A stretch of DNA of 64,000 nt from Anaerorhabdus sp964386325. Lineage in GTDB: Bacteria; Bacillota_I; Bacilli_A; Erysipelotrichales; Erysipelotrichaceae. Shown one piece after another: positions 42,163 through 51,515 of this stretch. The DNA is taken from positions 62,001 to 126,000 of the forward strand of contig CAYLQY010000004.1 in NCBI GenBank assembly GCA_964386325.1, given 5' to 3'. Position numbers and translations under genes: made by a program. A model generated the notes under the pieces. The model saw only the letters and a program-made list of their open reading frames with translations. It was not told where the DNA came from and made no database searches. Every line of letters begins with the position of its first letter. Position 1 is the stretch's first letter.

Positions 42163-43188
42163 ATGTCAAAAGCATATAAAGATGCAGGTGTTAATTTAGA
42201 AGCAGGGTATGAATCAGTAGAAAGAATCAAAAAACATATACAACGTACAAATATTCCTGGAGTTATGGGTGGTATTGGCTCATTTGGTGGATGCTTTGAC
42301 TTATCATCATTGAATATGAAAGAACCAGTACTTGTCAGTGGTACCGATGGTGTTGGAACTAAATTGAAACTTGCAATAATGATGGATAAGCACGACACGA
42401 TTGGACAAGATGTTGTGGCGATGTGTGTTAATGATGTATTAGCACAAGGAGCACTTCCACTATTCTTCTTGGATTATATTGCTGTTGGTAAAAATCATCC
42501 TGAACAAATTGAAGCAATTGTAAAAGGTGTTTGTGATGGATGTGTTCTTGCGGATTGTGCTCTTGTAGGAGGAGAAACTGCTGAAATGCCAGACATGTAT
42601 GGTGAAGATGATTATGATATTGCGGGATTTACAGTAGGTGCAGTAGAAAAATCGAAAATGATTTCACCTGAAAAAGTAAATGTTGGTGACGTTGTAATCG
42701 GTATTCCTTCAAGTGGTGTGCATTCAAATGGCTTCTCACTGGTTAGAAAAATAGTATTAAAAGATAATGCAGTTGATTTAAATGCAAAATTCGATGAACT
42801 TGATCAAACGATTGGTGAAACCTTATTAACACCTACAAAAATTTATGTTCGCCAAGTTAAAGCGGTATTAAAAGAAGTAGATATACATGGAATTGCCCAT
42901 ATCACAGGTGGTGGATTCTATGAAAATATGCCTCGCTGTCTACAAGCTGGACAAGGTTTATCGATTGATAAAAATAGTTTTACGGTATTACCGATTTTCC
43001 ATGTATTACAACGTTTATCTGGAATGGATGAAAATGAAATGTACAATGTATTTAATATGGGAATTGGTATGATTTTAGTGGTTGATCCTAAAGATGTTGA
43101 TAAAACTTTAGGTATATTAGAAGCACAAAATGAACATGCAACAGTTATTGGAAAAGTCATTGAGGGTGAAGGAGTTCACTTTCAATGA
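42163..43188 (+). CDS. purM: Phosphoribosylformylglycinamidine cyclo-ligase (AIR synthetase)
   Basis: The 341-residue ATP-dependent enzyme closes the imidazole ring of AIR. It shows YKDAGVNLEAGYESVERIK cut here to its DAGVNLEAG start, VSGTDGVGTKLKLA, GGETAEMPDMY, and the HITGGGFYENMPR loop. The length is standard. It starts two bases after the purL stop, behind GGGAGG, and overlaps purN by four bases. Confidence 0.97.
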   Translation: MSKAYKDAGVNLEAGYESVERIKKHIQRTNIPGVMGGIGSFGGCFDLSSLNMKEPVLVSGTDGVGTKLKLAIMMDKHDTIGQDVVAMCVNDVLAQGALPLFFLDYIAVGKNHPEQIEAIVKGVCDGCVLADCALVGGETAEMPDMYGEDDYDIAGFTVGAVEKSKMISPEKVNVGDVVIGIPSSGVHSNGFSLVRKIVLKDNAVDLNAKFDELDQTIGETLLTPTKIYVRQVKAVLKEVDIHGIAHITGGGFYENMPRCLQAGQGLSIDKNSFTVLPIFHVLQRLSGMDENEMYNVFNMGIGMILVVDPKDVDKTLGILEAQNEHATVIGKVIEGEGVHFQ

Positions 43189-43757
43189 GAAAGATAGCAG
43201 TATTTGCTTCTGGAACAGGAACTAATTTTGATGCCATTCAAAATGCCATTGAACAAGGATTCTTAGATGCAACGATTGAACTAGTTGTTGTCGATAAACC
43301 AGAAGCAAAGGTCATAGAAAAAGCACAAGCAAAGAAAATTAAAGCATTTGTATTTAATCCAAAAGACTACTCTTCAAAAGAAGAGTATGAAAAGGAGATT
43401 GTTGAAAAATGCCAGGAAAATGGTATTGAAACAATTGTTCTTGCAGGATATATGAGAATATTATCAAGTGTTTTATTAAATGCTTATCCTAATCAAATCG
43501 TTAATATCCATCCATCATTATTACCGGCATTTAAAGGTAAAGATGCGATTGGTCAAGCCTTTGATTATGGTGTTAAGGTGATGGGTGTAAGTATTCATTA
43601 TGTTAATGCTGAAATGGATGGCGGTAAAATTATTGCACAAAGAAGCTTTTATGTTCAAGAAGGAATGACACGTGAAGACGTTGAAAGAGAAATTCATAAA
43701 ATTGAACATGAATTGTATCCAGAAACATTAAAAAAATTGTTGGAGGGAAACGTATGA
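43185..43757 (+). CDS. purN: Phosphoribosylglycinamide formyltransferase
   Basis: The 190-residue folate-dependent enzyme formylates GAR. N-terminal VFASGTGTNFDAI binds the phosphate. The catalytic set appears as LAGYMRIL, NIHPSLLPAFKG (Asn, His) and a later Asp in VNAEMDGGKI. It overlaps both neighbours by four bases. The SGTGTNF form differs slightly from the usual SGxGSN. Confidence 0.96.
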   Translation: MRKIAVFASGTGTNFDAIQNAIEQGFLDATIELVVVDKPEAKVIEKAQAKKIKAFVFNPKDYSSKEEYEKEIVEKCQENGIETIVLAGYMRILSSVLLNAYPNQIVNIHPSLLPAFKGKDAIGQAFDYGVKVMGVSIHYVNAEMDGGKIIAQRSFYVQEGMTREDVEREIHKIEHELYPETLKKLLEGNV

Positions 43758-45286
43758 AAAGAGCATTAGTCAGTGTATCAGACAAAACCGGTTGTATTGA
43801 ATTTGTAAAAGGACTAGAAAGTTTAGGCTATGAAATCATTTCAACAGGTGGCACAAAAAAAGCACTAGATGCCGAAGGTGTAAAAACAATTGCAATTGAT
43901 GAAGTAACAGAATTTCCTGAAATGCTAGATGGTCGTGTAAAAACACTTCATCCACGTATTCATGGTGGGTTACTAGGTGTACGTGATAAAGAAAGTCATG
44001 TTCAACAAATGAAAGAACATGGTATTGAAGCTATTGATTTAGTGTGTGTTAATCTTTATCCATTTAAAGAAACAATTGCTAAACCAAATTTCACACATGA
44101 AGAAGCAATTGAAAATATTGATATTGGTGGTCCAAGCATGATTCGTAGTGCTGCGAAAAATCATAAGTTTGTAACTGTTGTGACTGATGTAAATGATTAT
44201 AATCGTGTTCTTGATGAAATTAAAGAATACGGTGATACTCGCTTAGAAACTCGTCAAAGACTTGCCGCTAAAGCCTTCCGTACAACAGCAGCTTATGATG
44301 CAATGATTCAACAATATCTAACTGATAAGTTTGAAGAAAATGAAGCTGAGAAAGTAGTTTTAGGATTTGATTTAAAACAAACACTTCGTTATGGAGAAAA
44401 TCCTCATCAAACAGCTGCCTTCTATTCAGATGGAACTAAAGTACGTTATAGCATGACAACAGCTAAACAACTTCATGGTAAAGAATTATCTTATAACAAT
44501 ATTCAAGATGCGAATGCTACTTTACAAATTTTGAAAGAGTTTGTCGGTCAACCGGCAGTTGTTGCGGTTAAACATATGAATCCTTGTGGGGTTGCAGTAG
44601 CAAATGATATTACAACTGCATGGAAACGTGCATATGCTGCAGATCCAGTTAGTATTTTTGGAGGCATTGTGGCATTTAATGAAGAAGTTAATATTGAATG
44701 TGCAACTGAAATGAGTCAAATGTTTCTTGAAATTATTCTTGCACCAAGTTTCTCAAAAGAAGCATTTGAAATTTTAAGTCAAAAGAAAAATATTCGTTTA
44801 ATGACTTTTGAAACAGAAGGCTTAGATGCTGCTAATAAAATGGTGTCTGTAACTGGTGGACTACTTGTACAAGGCGAAGATGATTATCATGAAACTAAAG
44901 AAGATTGTAAAGTTGTAACTAATGCACAACCAACAGACAAACAAATTGATGATGCAATTTTTGGAATGAAGATTGTAAAACATGTTAAGTCAAATGCAAT
45001 TGTTATCGTAAAAGATGGACAAACATTAGGTGTAGGTGCTGGACAAATGAATCGGGTTGGTGCTGCTAAAATAGCACTTGAACAAGCAGGTGAAAAAGCG
45101 CAGGGAGCTATTCTTGCATCAGATGCATTCTTCCCAATGAACGATACAGTTGAAACTGCAAGTACTTATGGTATTACATGTATTATTCAACCAGGTGGAT
45201 CAATTAAAGATCAAGATTCTATTGATATGTGTAATGAAAAGAACATCGCTATGATCTTTACAGGAAAGCGTCACTTTAAACACTAA
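43754..45286 (+). CDS. purH: Bifunctional AICAR transformylase/IMP cyclohydrolase
   Basis: The 510-residue protein performs the last two steps to IMP. The N-terminal IMP cyclohydrolase domain has SVSDKTGCIEFVKGL, STGGTKKAL and DGRVKTLHPRIHGG. The C-terminal AICAR transformylase has LRYGENPHQTA, KHMNPCGVA (Lys-His pair) and SDAFFPMNDT, ending FTGKRHFKH. The length is standard. It overlaps purN by four bases and purD by one. Confidence 0.98.
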   Translation: MKRALVSVSDKTGCIEFVKGLESLGYEIISTGGTKKALDAEGVKTIAIDEVTEFPEMLDGRVKTLHPRIHGGLLGVRDKESHVQQMKEHGIEAIDLVCVNLYPFKETIAKPNFTHEEAIENIDIGGPSMIRSAAKNHKFVTVVTDVNDYNRVLDEIKEYGDTRLETRQRLAAKAFRTTAAYDAMIQQYLTDKFEENEAEKVVLGFDLKQTLRYGENPHQTAAFYSDGTKVRYSMTTAKQLHGKELSYNNIQDANATLQILKEFVGQPAVVAVKHMNPCGVAVANDITTAWKRAYAADPVSIFGGIVAFNEEVNIECATEMSQMFLEIILAPSFSKEAFEILSQKKNIRLMTFETEGLDAANKMVSVTGGLLVQGEDDYHETKEDCKVVTNAQPTDKQIDDAIFGMKIVKHVKSNAIVIVKDGQTLGVGAGQMNRVGAAKIALEQAGEKAQGAILASDAFFPMNDTVETASTYGITCIIQPGGSIKDQDSIDMCNEKNIAMIFTGKRHFKH

Positions 45287-46539
45287 TGAAAAAAGTATTA
45301 GTTATAGGAAGTGGTGGACGTGAGCATGCGATTGCTTATAAGTTCAAACAATCTCCTCAAGTTGAAGAAGTATTTGTAGCACCAGGTAATCCTGGTATGA
45401 GCGATGTAGCTACACTTGTAAATATTGACTCAATGGATTTTAAACAATTAATTGAATTCGTGAAAGAAAAACAAATTGATTTAACATTCGTAGGACCAGA
45501 AATTCCATTATGTGCTGGAATTACCGATGCGTTTCATGAAGCTGGTCTAGAAGTGTTTGGTCCAACTCAAGCAGCAGCCCAACTTGAAGGATCCAAAGTA
45601 TTTTCTAAAGCGATGATGAAGAAATACAATATTCCTACTGCAAAATATGAAAGTTTCAACGTCTATGAAGAAGCGAAAACATATCTACTAAAACAAACAA
45701 TGCCTATAGTATTAAAGGCAGATGGCTTAGCTGCAGGAAAAGGTGTAATCATTGCGATGACAATGGAAGAAGCATTAACAGCACTTGAAGAAATGATGTG
45801 TAATCATATGTTTGCGGATGCGGGTTCTAGTGTTGTAATAGAAGAATACTTAGAAGGTGAAGAATTTTCACTATTAGCTTTTGTCAATGGTGATTTAGTT
45901 ATTCCTATGCAAATAGCCCAAGATCATAAACGGGCATTTGATAATGATGAAGGATTAAATACAGGTGGTATGGGTGCTTATACACCAGTGAACCATATTC
46001 CAGAAGAAGCATATAATGAAGCAGTAGAAAAAATTGTACAAGCCATGGCAAGTGCAATGGTAAAAGAAGGTAAACCTTTCTTAGGTGTTCTATATGGCGG
46101 ATGCATGCTTACAAAAGATGGTGTAAAAACTATTGAATACAATGTTCGTTTTGGTGATCCTGAAACTGAAGTAGTATTGCCAGCATTAAAAAATGATTTA
46201 GTTGATGTTGTGATTAACACAATGAAAGGTCAATCAACCAAACTTGAGTGGTCTGAAGAAGCATATTGTGGTGTAGTCATGGCAAATAAAGGATATCCAG
46301 AAAGCTATAAAAAAGGTGCCGTTATTGAAGGATTAGAGAAGTGTAATGGTTTGGTATTCCATATGGGGACATCTACAAAGGATGGAAAAACAATTGCAAC
46401 AGGAGGACGTGTGCTTTTTGTTGTAAGTAATGCTCCAACACTTAAAGACGCTCAAACAAAGGTATATGAAGAAATAAAAAATATTCAATGTGATTCATTA
46501 TTTTATCGTCATGACATTGGAAGTAAAGGTATTAAGTAG
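45286..46539 (+). CDS. purD: Phosphoribosylamine-glycine ligase
   Basis: The 417-residue ATP-grasp enzyme makes GAR. GSGGREHAIAYK is at the N-terminus, with VGPEIPLCAGI, LKADGLAAGKGVI and NTGGMGAYTPV. NVRFGDPETEVVLP supplies metal-binding residues near the end. It is the last gene of the purine operon and is followed by a terminator. Confidence 0.97.
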   Translation: MKKVLVIGSGGREHAIAYKFKQSPQVEEVFVAPGNPGMSDVATLVNIDSMDFKQLIEFVKEKQIDLTFVGPEIPLCAGITDAFHEAGLEVFGPTQAAAQLEGSKVFSKAMMKKYNIPTAKYESFNVYEEAKTYLLKQTMPIVLKADGLAAGKGVIIAMTMEEALTALEEMMCNHMFADAGSSVVIEEYLEGEEFSLLAFVNGDLVIPMQIAQDHKRAFDNDEGLNTGGMGAYTPVNHIPEEAYNEAVEKIVQAMASAMVKEGKPFLGVLYGGCMLTKDGVKTIEYNVRFGDPETEVVLPALKNDLVDVVINTMKGQSTKLEWSEEAYCGVVMANKGYPESYKKGAVIEGLEKCNGLVFHMGTSTKDGKTIATGGRVLFVVSNAPTLKDAQTKVYEEIKNIQCDSLFYRHDIGSKGIK

Positions 46540-46570
46540 AGTTAACTCATTGAGTTAGCTTTTCTTTTTA
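46540..46570 (+). terminator. Intrinsic terminator of the purine operon
   Basis: AGTTAACTCA and TGAGTTAGCT pair (one wobble) and are followed by TTTTCTTTTT, just after purD. Confidence 0.8.
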
Positions 46571-46720
46571 GTTGTACGAAGTTGTTGAATAGATATCTAA
46601 TAATGAAAGCATATTTAATCAATAATCGGATTGTATTTAAAGATATTCTTATCGTTAATCCATGAAGAAAAAAGGAAATATCCTCATTTTTAATGTATAA
46701 TTGTTACGAGGTAAAAAAGT

Positions 46721-48571
46721 ATGAAAATAGCTATAGCACAAATGGATATAATCGCAGGACAATGCGAACTTAATTTTAATAAAATGAAACAAATGATCAC
46801 ATCTGCTAAGAAGGATAGAGCAGATTTAATCGTTTTCCCTGAAATGAGTATTACTGGGTATATGCTTCAAGACAAATGGACAGATAGTGAATTTCTAAAG
46901 ACAGTTATGGAGTATAATCATCGTTTGTGTGGGTTGTCTGAAGGTATTGGTATTATTTATGGAAATGTTTTCATCGATGTGAATGCAACCGGTAGAGATG
47001 GTCGTGTGATTCGATATAACGCTGCTTATTTCTGCATGAATAAACAATGGGTTAATAGAGAACATGGGAAAGCAGGTATTTATGTAAAACACTTGTTACC
47101 AGAATATCGTATGTTTGATGATGAACGTTATTTCACAAGTGCATTAGATATGGGACTTTCACATGAGGAGACATGTTCGCCGTTCATAGTAGAAATAGCG
47201 GGAAAACAAATTAAAATAGGGTTAGAAGTTTGTGAAGACTTATGGAGTAAAGATTATAGTTTCGATGTAACTAAACACTATTTGGATAAGAATGTCGATT
47301 TAATTGTAAATGTTTCTTCTAGTCCTTGGACTTTAAATAAAGAGCTGTCACGAGATAAACAAGTGCAAGCCCACTACAAAATGAATGGGAAATTTGTGCC
47401 ATTTGTTTATGCTAATGCATCTGGAATGCAAAATACAGGTAAAACAATTTGTATGATGGATGGTAATAGTAGAGTTTACAATGAGCATGCGGAGTGTATT
47501 GCTTCATGTAATGATGCTTTTAATGAGGAATTAAAGGTTGTTGATTTATCAACAATAGATATTGAAAAACCTGTAGAAAACAAGTTATTTCATGCACTTA
47601 TCAGTGCGATTAAACAAGTGGATAAACAGATGTTTAATTCTTCAGTTCGATGGATAATTGGACTATCAGGTGGTTTAGACAGCACAATTAATGCTTGTTT
47701 GTTAACTTATGCGTTAGGCGCAAACCGTGTTATTGGTTATAATATGGCTTCTCAATATAACAGTGATACAACAAAAAATAATGCTAGAAAACTTGCGGAA
47801 GGTTTAGGAATAGAAATTCGTGAAGGATCAATTGAAGGCGTAGTAAACGCAACATTAGGCACAATGAAAGAATACAAATATATGAATGCAGATCATGGGT
47901 TAGTATTTGAAAATATTCAAGCACGAATTCGTGGACACTTGCTTTCAACATTTGCATCTCTTGAAGGTGGTGTAGTAATTAATAATGGCAATAAGGTAGA
48001 AGTGGCTTTAGGTTATTGCACAATGTATGGTGATTCAATTGGTGCATTTTCTCCTCTCGGTGATTGTACAAAAGTACAGCTTTTTGAGTTAGGCTATTTA
48101 TTGAACAAAGTTTTCAATAAAGAAGTAGTTCCAACTAATTTATTACCGCAAGTCGAAGGAGACATAATCAAATGGGAATTACCTCCATCAGCAGAACTCA
48201 AGGATAATCAATTAGATCCGATGAAATGGTTCTATCATGATTGGTTAATTTCAAAAATAACAGAATATCCGGGCTATCAAATTGAATCCATATGCGAAAG
48301 CTACTTAGATGGTAGTCTATTGAATAGTGAGATGGGACAATGGATAAAATACTATGGATTGGATGATCCAAAGAAATTCATTGATGATTTAGAATGGGTA
48401 TTATCAACAATGAAAAAAGCAGTCTTCAAACGCCTACAAATGCCACCGATTGTATTAGTAAGTCGTGGAAGTTTTGGCAATGATTTTAGAGAATCACAAA
48501 TAAATACAATTCCATCAATGAAATATATGGATTTAAAAGAGAAAATCTTACTCATGAAAGGGTCATTATGA
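46721..48571 (+). CDS. nadE: Glutamine-dependent NAD+ synthetase
   Basis: The 616-residue enzyme amidates nicotinic acid adenine dinucleotide to NAD+. The N-terminal nitrilase domain has Glu in FPEMSITGY, a lysine in GKAGIYVKHLLP and the nucleophilic Cys in LEVCEDLW. The C-terminal synthetase domain has the ATP loop GLSGGLDSTINA. The length fits the two-domain class. A TATAAT-like box lies 20 bases upstream of the ATG. It overlaps the next gene by four bases. Confidence 0.96.
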   Translation: MKIAIAQMDIIAGQCELNFNKMKQMITSAKKDRADLIVFPEMSITGYMLQDKWTDSEFLKTVMEYNHRLCGLSEGIGIIYGNVFIDVNATGRDGRVIRYNAAYFCMNKQWVNREHGKAGIYVKHLLPEYRMFDDERYFTSALDMGLSHEETCSPFIVEIAGKQIKIGLEVCEDLWSKDYSFDVTKHYLDKNVDLIVNVSSSPWTLNKELSRDKQVQAHYKMNGKFVPFVYANASGMQNTGKTICMMDGNSRVYNEHAECIASCNDAFNEELKVVDLSTIDIEKPVENKLFHALISAIKQVDKQMFNSSVRWIIGLSGGLDSTINACLLTYALGANRVIGYNMASQYNSDTTKNNARKLAEGLGIEIREGSIEGVVNATLGTMKEYKYMNADHGLVFENIQARIRGHLLSTFASLEGGVVINNGNKVEVALGYCTMYGDSIGAFSPLGDCTKVQLFELGYLLNKVFNKEVVPTNLLPQVEGDIIKWELPPSAELKDNQLDPMKWFYHDWLISKITEYPGYQIESICESYLDGSLLNSEMGQWIKYYGLDDPKKFIDDLEWVLSTMKKAVFKRLQMPPIVLVSRGSFGNDFRESQINTIPSMKYMDLKEKILLMKGSL

Positions 48572-49704
48572 AAATATGTCAGTTCGCAAAAAAATGTGGA
48601 GGTTGCCAATATCAGGGAATAGAATATAGCAAGCAACTTGAAATGAAGCAAGCTAAAATGAATGAACTATTTAAACCACATCCAGTTCTTCCAATTATTG
48701 GTCAAGATAATCCATATAATTATCGTCACAAAGTATTTGCGACATTTTCAATGAGCAAAACAAAAAAAATAACTTGCGGTATCTATGAAGAAAACAGTCA
48801 TCGTGTTGTACCAATTGAAGATTGTTTGATTCAAAATGAAAAGGCAAATACAATTCTTAAAACTATTTGTGAGATAGCAAATAAACTTAGAATACAACCG
48901 TTCAACGAAGATCGAGGAACAGGAATTTTAAGACATGCTTATTTACGAGTGGGATACCACACCAATCAAATATTACTTGTGTTTGTACTTGGTCAACAAG
49001 TGTTTCCTGGAAGTAAAGAGTTTATGAAAATTCTACGTGAAAAACATCCTGAAATCACAACCATTTGTACACAAGTAAATGCTAGAAAAACAAGTGTGGT
49101 TTTAGGTGAACAAGAAAAAGTGCTGTATGGTAAAGGAACAATTGAAGATGTCTTATGTGGCATAAAATTTCAAATATCAAGCAAGTCTTTCTATCAGGTA
49201 AATCCTGAACAAACTGAAAAACTTTATGCAAAAGCAATTGAGTTAGCGAATGTAACTAAGAATGATATTGTACTAGATGCTTATTGTGGTATTGGAACAA
49301 TTTCATTAATAGTTGCGAAATACGCAAAAGAAGTTGTTGGAGTTGAAGTGAATAAAGTAGCGATAAGAGATGCAATTAATAACGCAAAAATTAATCAAAT
49401 CAAAAATTCAAAGTTCTATGCTGAAGATGTTTCTTTATTTATGAGAGATTATGTTCAAGACATGAAAGATATTGATATTGCGATTATTGATCCTCCACGT
49501 GCGGGGTCAGATGAGAGATTTCTTAATTTACTCACAAGTCTTAAAGCAAAGAAAATTGTTTATGTATCATGTAATCCGGATACACAAAAAAGAGATATTA
49601 AAGTCTTAGAGAAAAAAGGATATAAAATATCAATTATTCAACCAGTTGATATGTTCCCATTCACAGAACATGTGGAAACAGTGGTACTAATGACTAGAGC
49701 TTAA
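48568..49704 (+). CDS. 23S rRNA (uracil-C5)-methyltransferase, RlmCD/TrmA family
   Basis: The 378-residue SAM-dependent enzyme has an N-terminal [4Fe-4S] motif (C-x5-C-x2-C in CQFAKKCGGC plus Cys in EDCLIQ). The SAM-binding motif is DAYCGIGTISL, DPPRAG carries the catalytic Asp, and YVSCNPDTQ holds the nucleophilic Cys. There is no N-terminal TRAM domain, so the protein is short for the family. RlmCD-like modification of U747/U1939 is likely but exact target bases cannot be told. Confidence 0.9.
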   Translation: MKICQFAKKCGGCQYQGIEYSKQLEMKQAKMNELFKPHPVLPIIGQDNPYNYRHKVFATFSMSKTKKITCGIYEENSHRVVPIEDCLIQNEKANTILKTICEIANKLRIQPFNEDRGTGILRHAYLRVGYHTNQILLVFVLGQQVFPGSKEFMKILREKHPEITTICTQVNARKTSVVLGEQEKVLYGKGTIEDVLCGIKFQISSKSFYQVNPEQTEKLYAKAIELANVTKNDIVLDAYCGIGTISLIVAKYAKEVVGVEVNKVAIRDAINNAKINQIKNSKFYAEDVSLFMRDYVQDMKDIDIAIIDPPRAGSDERFLNLLTSLKAKKIVYVSCNPDTQKRDIKVLEKKGYKISIIQPVDMFPFTEHVETVVLMTRA

Positions 49705-49830
49705 AGATGTAGATTTATGGGGTTATAGAATTTATTAAAACATTTTCTCCCTTTGAAAAACAATGATTGTACTGATGATACAGAGCAATTTTTAAAAATA
49801 TGAATATACATTAATATTTGGGAGGTTACT

Positions 49831-50259
49831 ATGATTAGAAAATATGAAAGTAAAGATTTAGCTCAAGTTATGCAGATTTGGCTTGATACTAATATAATGG
49901 CTCATCCTTTTATATCTAAAAATTATTGGACTTCTAACTTTGAAATGGTTCGAGAAATACTTCCAAAGACAGAAGTATATGTATACGTAGTAGAAGGTGA
50001 TATTGCTGGTTTCATCGGAATTGATGATGGGTATATAGCTGGTATATTCATATCTAGTGAAATGCAATCTAAGGGTATTGGGAAACAATTACTTGAAAAA
50101 GCAAAAGAGCTTTATTACAACCTCACTTTAACGGTGTATCAAAAGAATATGAAAGCAATTAAATTTTATCAACGAGAATATTTTGTAATCGAGCAAGTAC
50201 AAATAGATAAAAACACAGGTGAAATAGAAAACTTTATGACGTGGGGTAGACAAAAATAG
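49831..50259 (+). CDS. GNAT family N-acetyltransferase
   Basis: The 142-residue enzyme has the GNAT layout. IRKYESKDLAQVMQIWL opens the domain, GYIAGIFISSEMQSKGIGKQLLEKAK is the acetyl-CoA site, and NMKAIKFYQREYFV closes it. It resembles YjaB-like proteins. The substrate is unknown. The ribosome site GGGAGG precedes the ATG. A terminator follows. Confidence 0.88.
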   Translation: MIRKYESKDLAQVMQIWLDTNIMAHPFISKNYWTSNFEMVREILPKTEVYVYVVEGDIAGFIGIDDGYIAGIFISSEMQSKGIGKQLLEKAKELYYNLTLTVYQKNMKAIKFYQREYFVIEQVQIDKNTGEIENFMTWGRQK

Positions 50260-50283
50260 TCTACATTGTGTAGTGAAGAATTT

Positions 50284-50323
50284 AGAGATATTAAGAAGGA
50301 AATCTTAATCTCTCTTTTTTTTT
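50284..50323 (+). terminator. Intrinsic terminator after the GNAT gene
   Basis: GAGATATTAAGA and TCTTAATCTC form an imperfect stem with a bulge, followed by a long T run. Confidence 0.75.
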
Positions 50324-50337
50324 ATATCGCTATAAAA

Positions 50338-50366
50338 AAAGGATTAGATTAATAATCTAATCCTTT
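50338..50366 (-). terminator. Terminator of the minus-strand VOC gene
   Basis: AAAGGATTAGATT and AATCTAATCCTTT make a perfect 13-bp stem with a three-base loop. On the minus strand it is followed by a T run. It includes the stop codon of the VOC gene. Confidence 0.8.
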
Positions 50367-50729
50367 ATCGTGTTGTTGCTTTGTAACTACAAAGTAATTA
50401 CCTTCTGGGTCTGAGAAATTAAATGTTGGAATACCATCAATTTCCATGACATCACTTGCTGTTTTAATACGGTTGTGTAATTCATCAAACTCATTTGTAT
50501 AGAGCATAAGTGATGGAACTGCATCAAGTACTTCTGGTGAATATTTCTTGATGAACTCTTTGTTAAAAAACGAAAGTTCAATCATCGGTGATAATGCAAT
50601 TACTTTATTGGTGAATCCATCTGGTAATTCAATTGTTTCTATAACTTCTGCATTGAAGTGAAATTTCCAAAATTCAGTCAATTTATCGATGTCATCACCA
50701 TAAATCATAATTCTAACTTTATTTATCAT
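50349..50729 (-). CDS. VOC (glyoxalase/bleomycin-resistance fold) protein
   Basis: The 126-residue protein has the two-repeat VOC layout: NKVRIMIYGDDIDKLTEFW and a second half FNFSDPEGNYFVVTKQ, where DPEGN is the characteristic turn. The usual metal ligands are only partly evident, so catalysis is uncertain. The start is the ATG behind AAAGGAGA; a longer frame upstream is not conserved in style and overlaps the divergent gene's leader. Confidence 0.82.
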   Translation of the reverse strand: MINKVRIMIYGDDIDKLTEFWKFHFNAEVIETIELPDGFTNKVIALSPMIELSFFNKEFIKKYSPEVLDAVPSLMLYTNEFDELHNRIKTASDVMEIDGIPTFNFSDPEGNYFVVTKQQHDKGLDY

Positions 50730-50869
50730 ACGGGTCTCCTTTTGAAGCGACTTGCTTCTTATATTATGAATATAGCACTGGTTTTTTGATAATTCACGTA
50801 AGATGATTATGACTTTTGAGTTTAGTTTGGGTATTTGGTACAATAGAGGTACGAATTGGAGAGGTTATT

Positions 50870-51394
50870 ATGGCAATACAATTTAGAAAAGTTGATAAAA
50901 GTGAGTTTTATAAGGTATATGAGGTAATTGAGAAAGCATTTCCATTATCTGAATATAGAACATTCGATGAACAAATGGTATTAATGGAATTACCATATTT
51001 TAATGCGATGCTTATTGAAGCTGAAAATGCGTTAGTCGGAATCTTAATTGAATGGGAACTTGAACATGCGATATATTTAGAACATCTTGCAGTGAATCCA
51101 GAAATACGTGGTAAAGGGTTAGGTTCAATACTTATGAGAGAATACCTATCAAAATCAGCAAATAATATTGTGCTTGAAGTAGAAGATATTGATACAGAAA
51201 TTGCGCAACGAAGAATTGGATTTTATGAAAGATTAGGATTTACATTAAGTAATATTAGTTTTAAACAGCCACAATTTGAGGGTAGAGATGAAGAAACTGT
51301 TAATTTAAGAATCATGCATTATCCAAATAATATTTCTAATGATGAATTACTGAAGATAAAAGAGGAAATACTTCAAAAAGTTTATTTTCAATAA
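50870..51394 (+). CDS. GNAT family N-acetyltransferase
   Basis: The 174-residue enzyme has FRKVDKSEFYKVYEVIEKAF at the start, the acetyl-CoA motif YLEHLAVNPEIRGKGLGSILM and a closing FYERLGFTL. Its long C-terminal extension (about 135-174) is helical. The ATG follows GGAGAGG; upstream in-frame codons do not show GNAT features. It diverges from the VOC gene, sharing a short intergenic region. The substrate is unknown. Confidence 0.88.
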   Translation: MAIQFRKVDKSEFYKVYEVIEKAFPLSEYRTFDEQMVLMELPYFNAMLIEAENALVGILIEWELEHAIYLEHLAVNPEIRGKGLGSILMREYLSKSANNIVLEVEDIDTEIAQRRIGFYERLGFTLSNISFKQPQFEGRDEETVNLRIMHYPNNISNDELLKIKEEILQKVYFQ

Positions 51395-51420
51395 AATACT
51401 TCGAAATGAAGTATTTTTAA
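51393..51420 (+). terminator. Intrinsic terminator after the GNAT gene
   Basis: AAATACTTC and GAAGTATTT pair around GAAAT, followed by T residues. Confidence 0.7.
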
Positions 51421-51515
51421 ATTTAACGCGATAAGAATGTGTAACATAATGTATTATTTGAACATAAAATGTACTATAATCAATAGAGAAGTTTAGTGTG
51501 GTAGGGGAGAATAAA

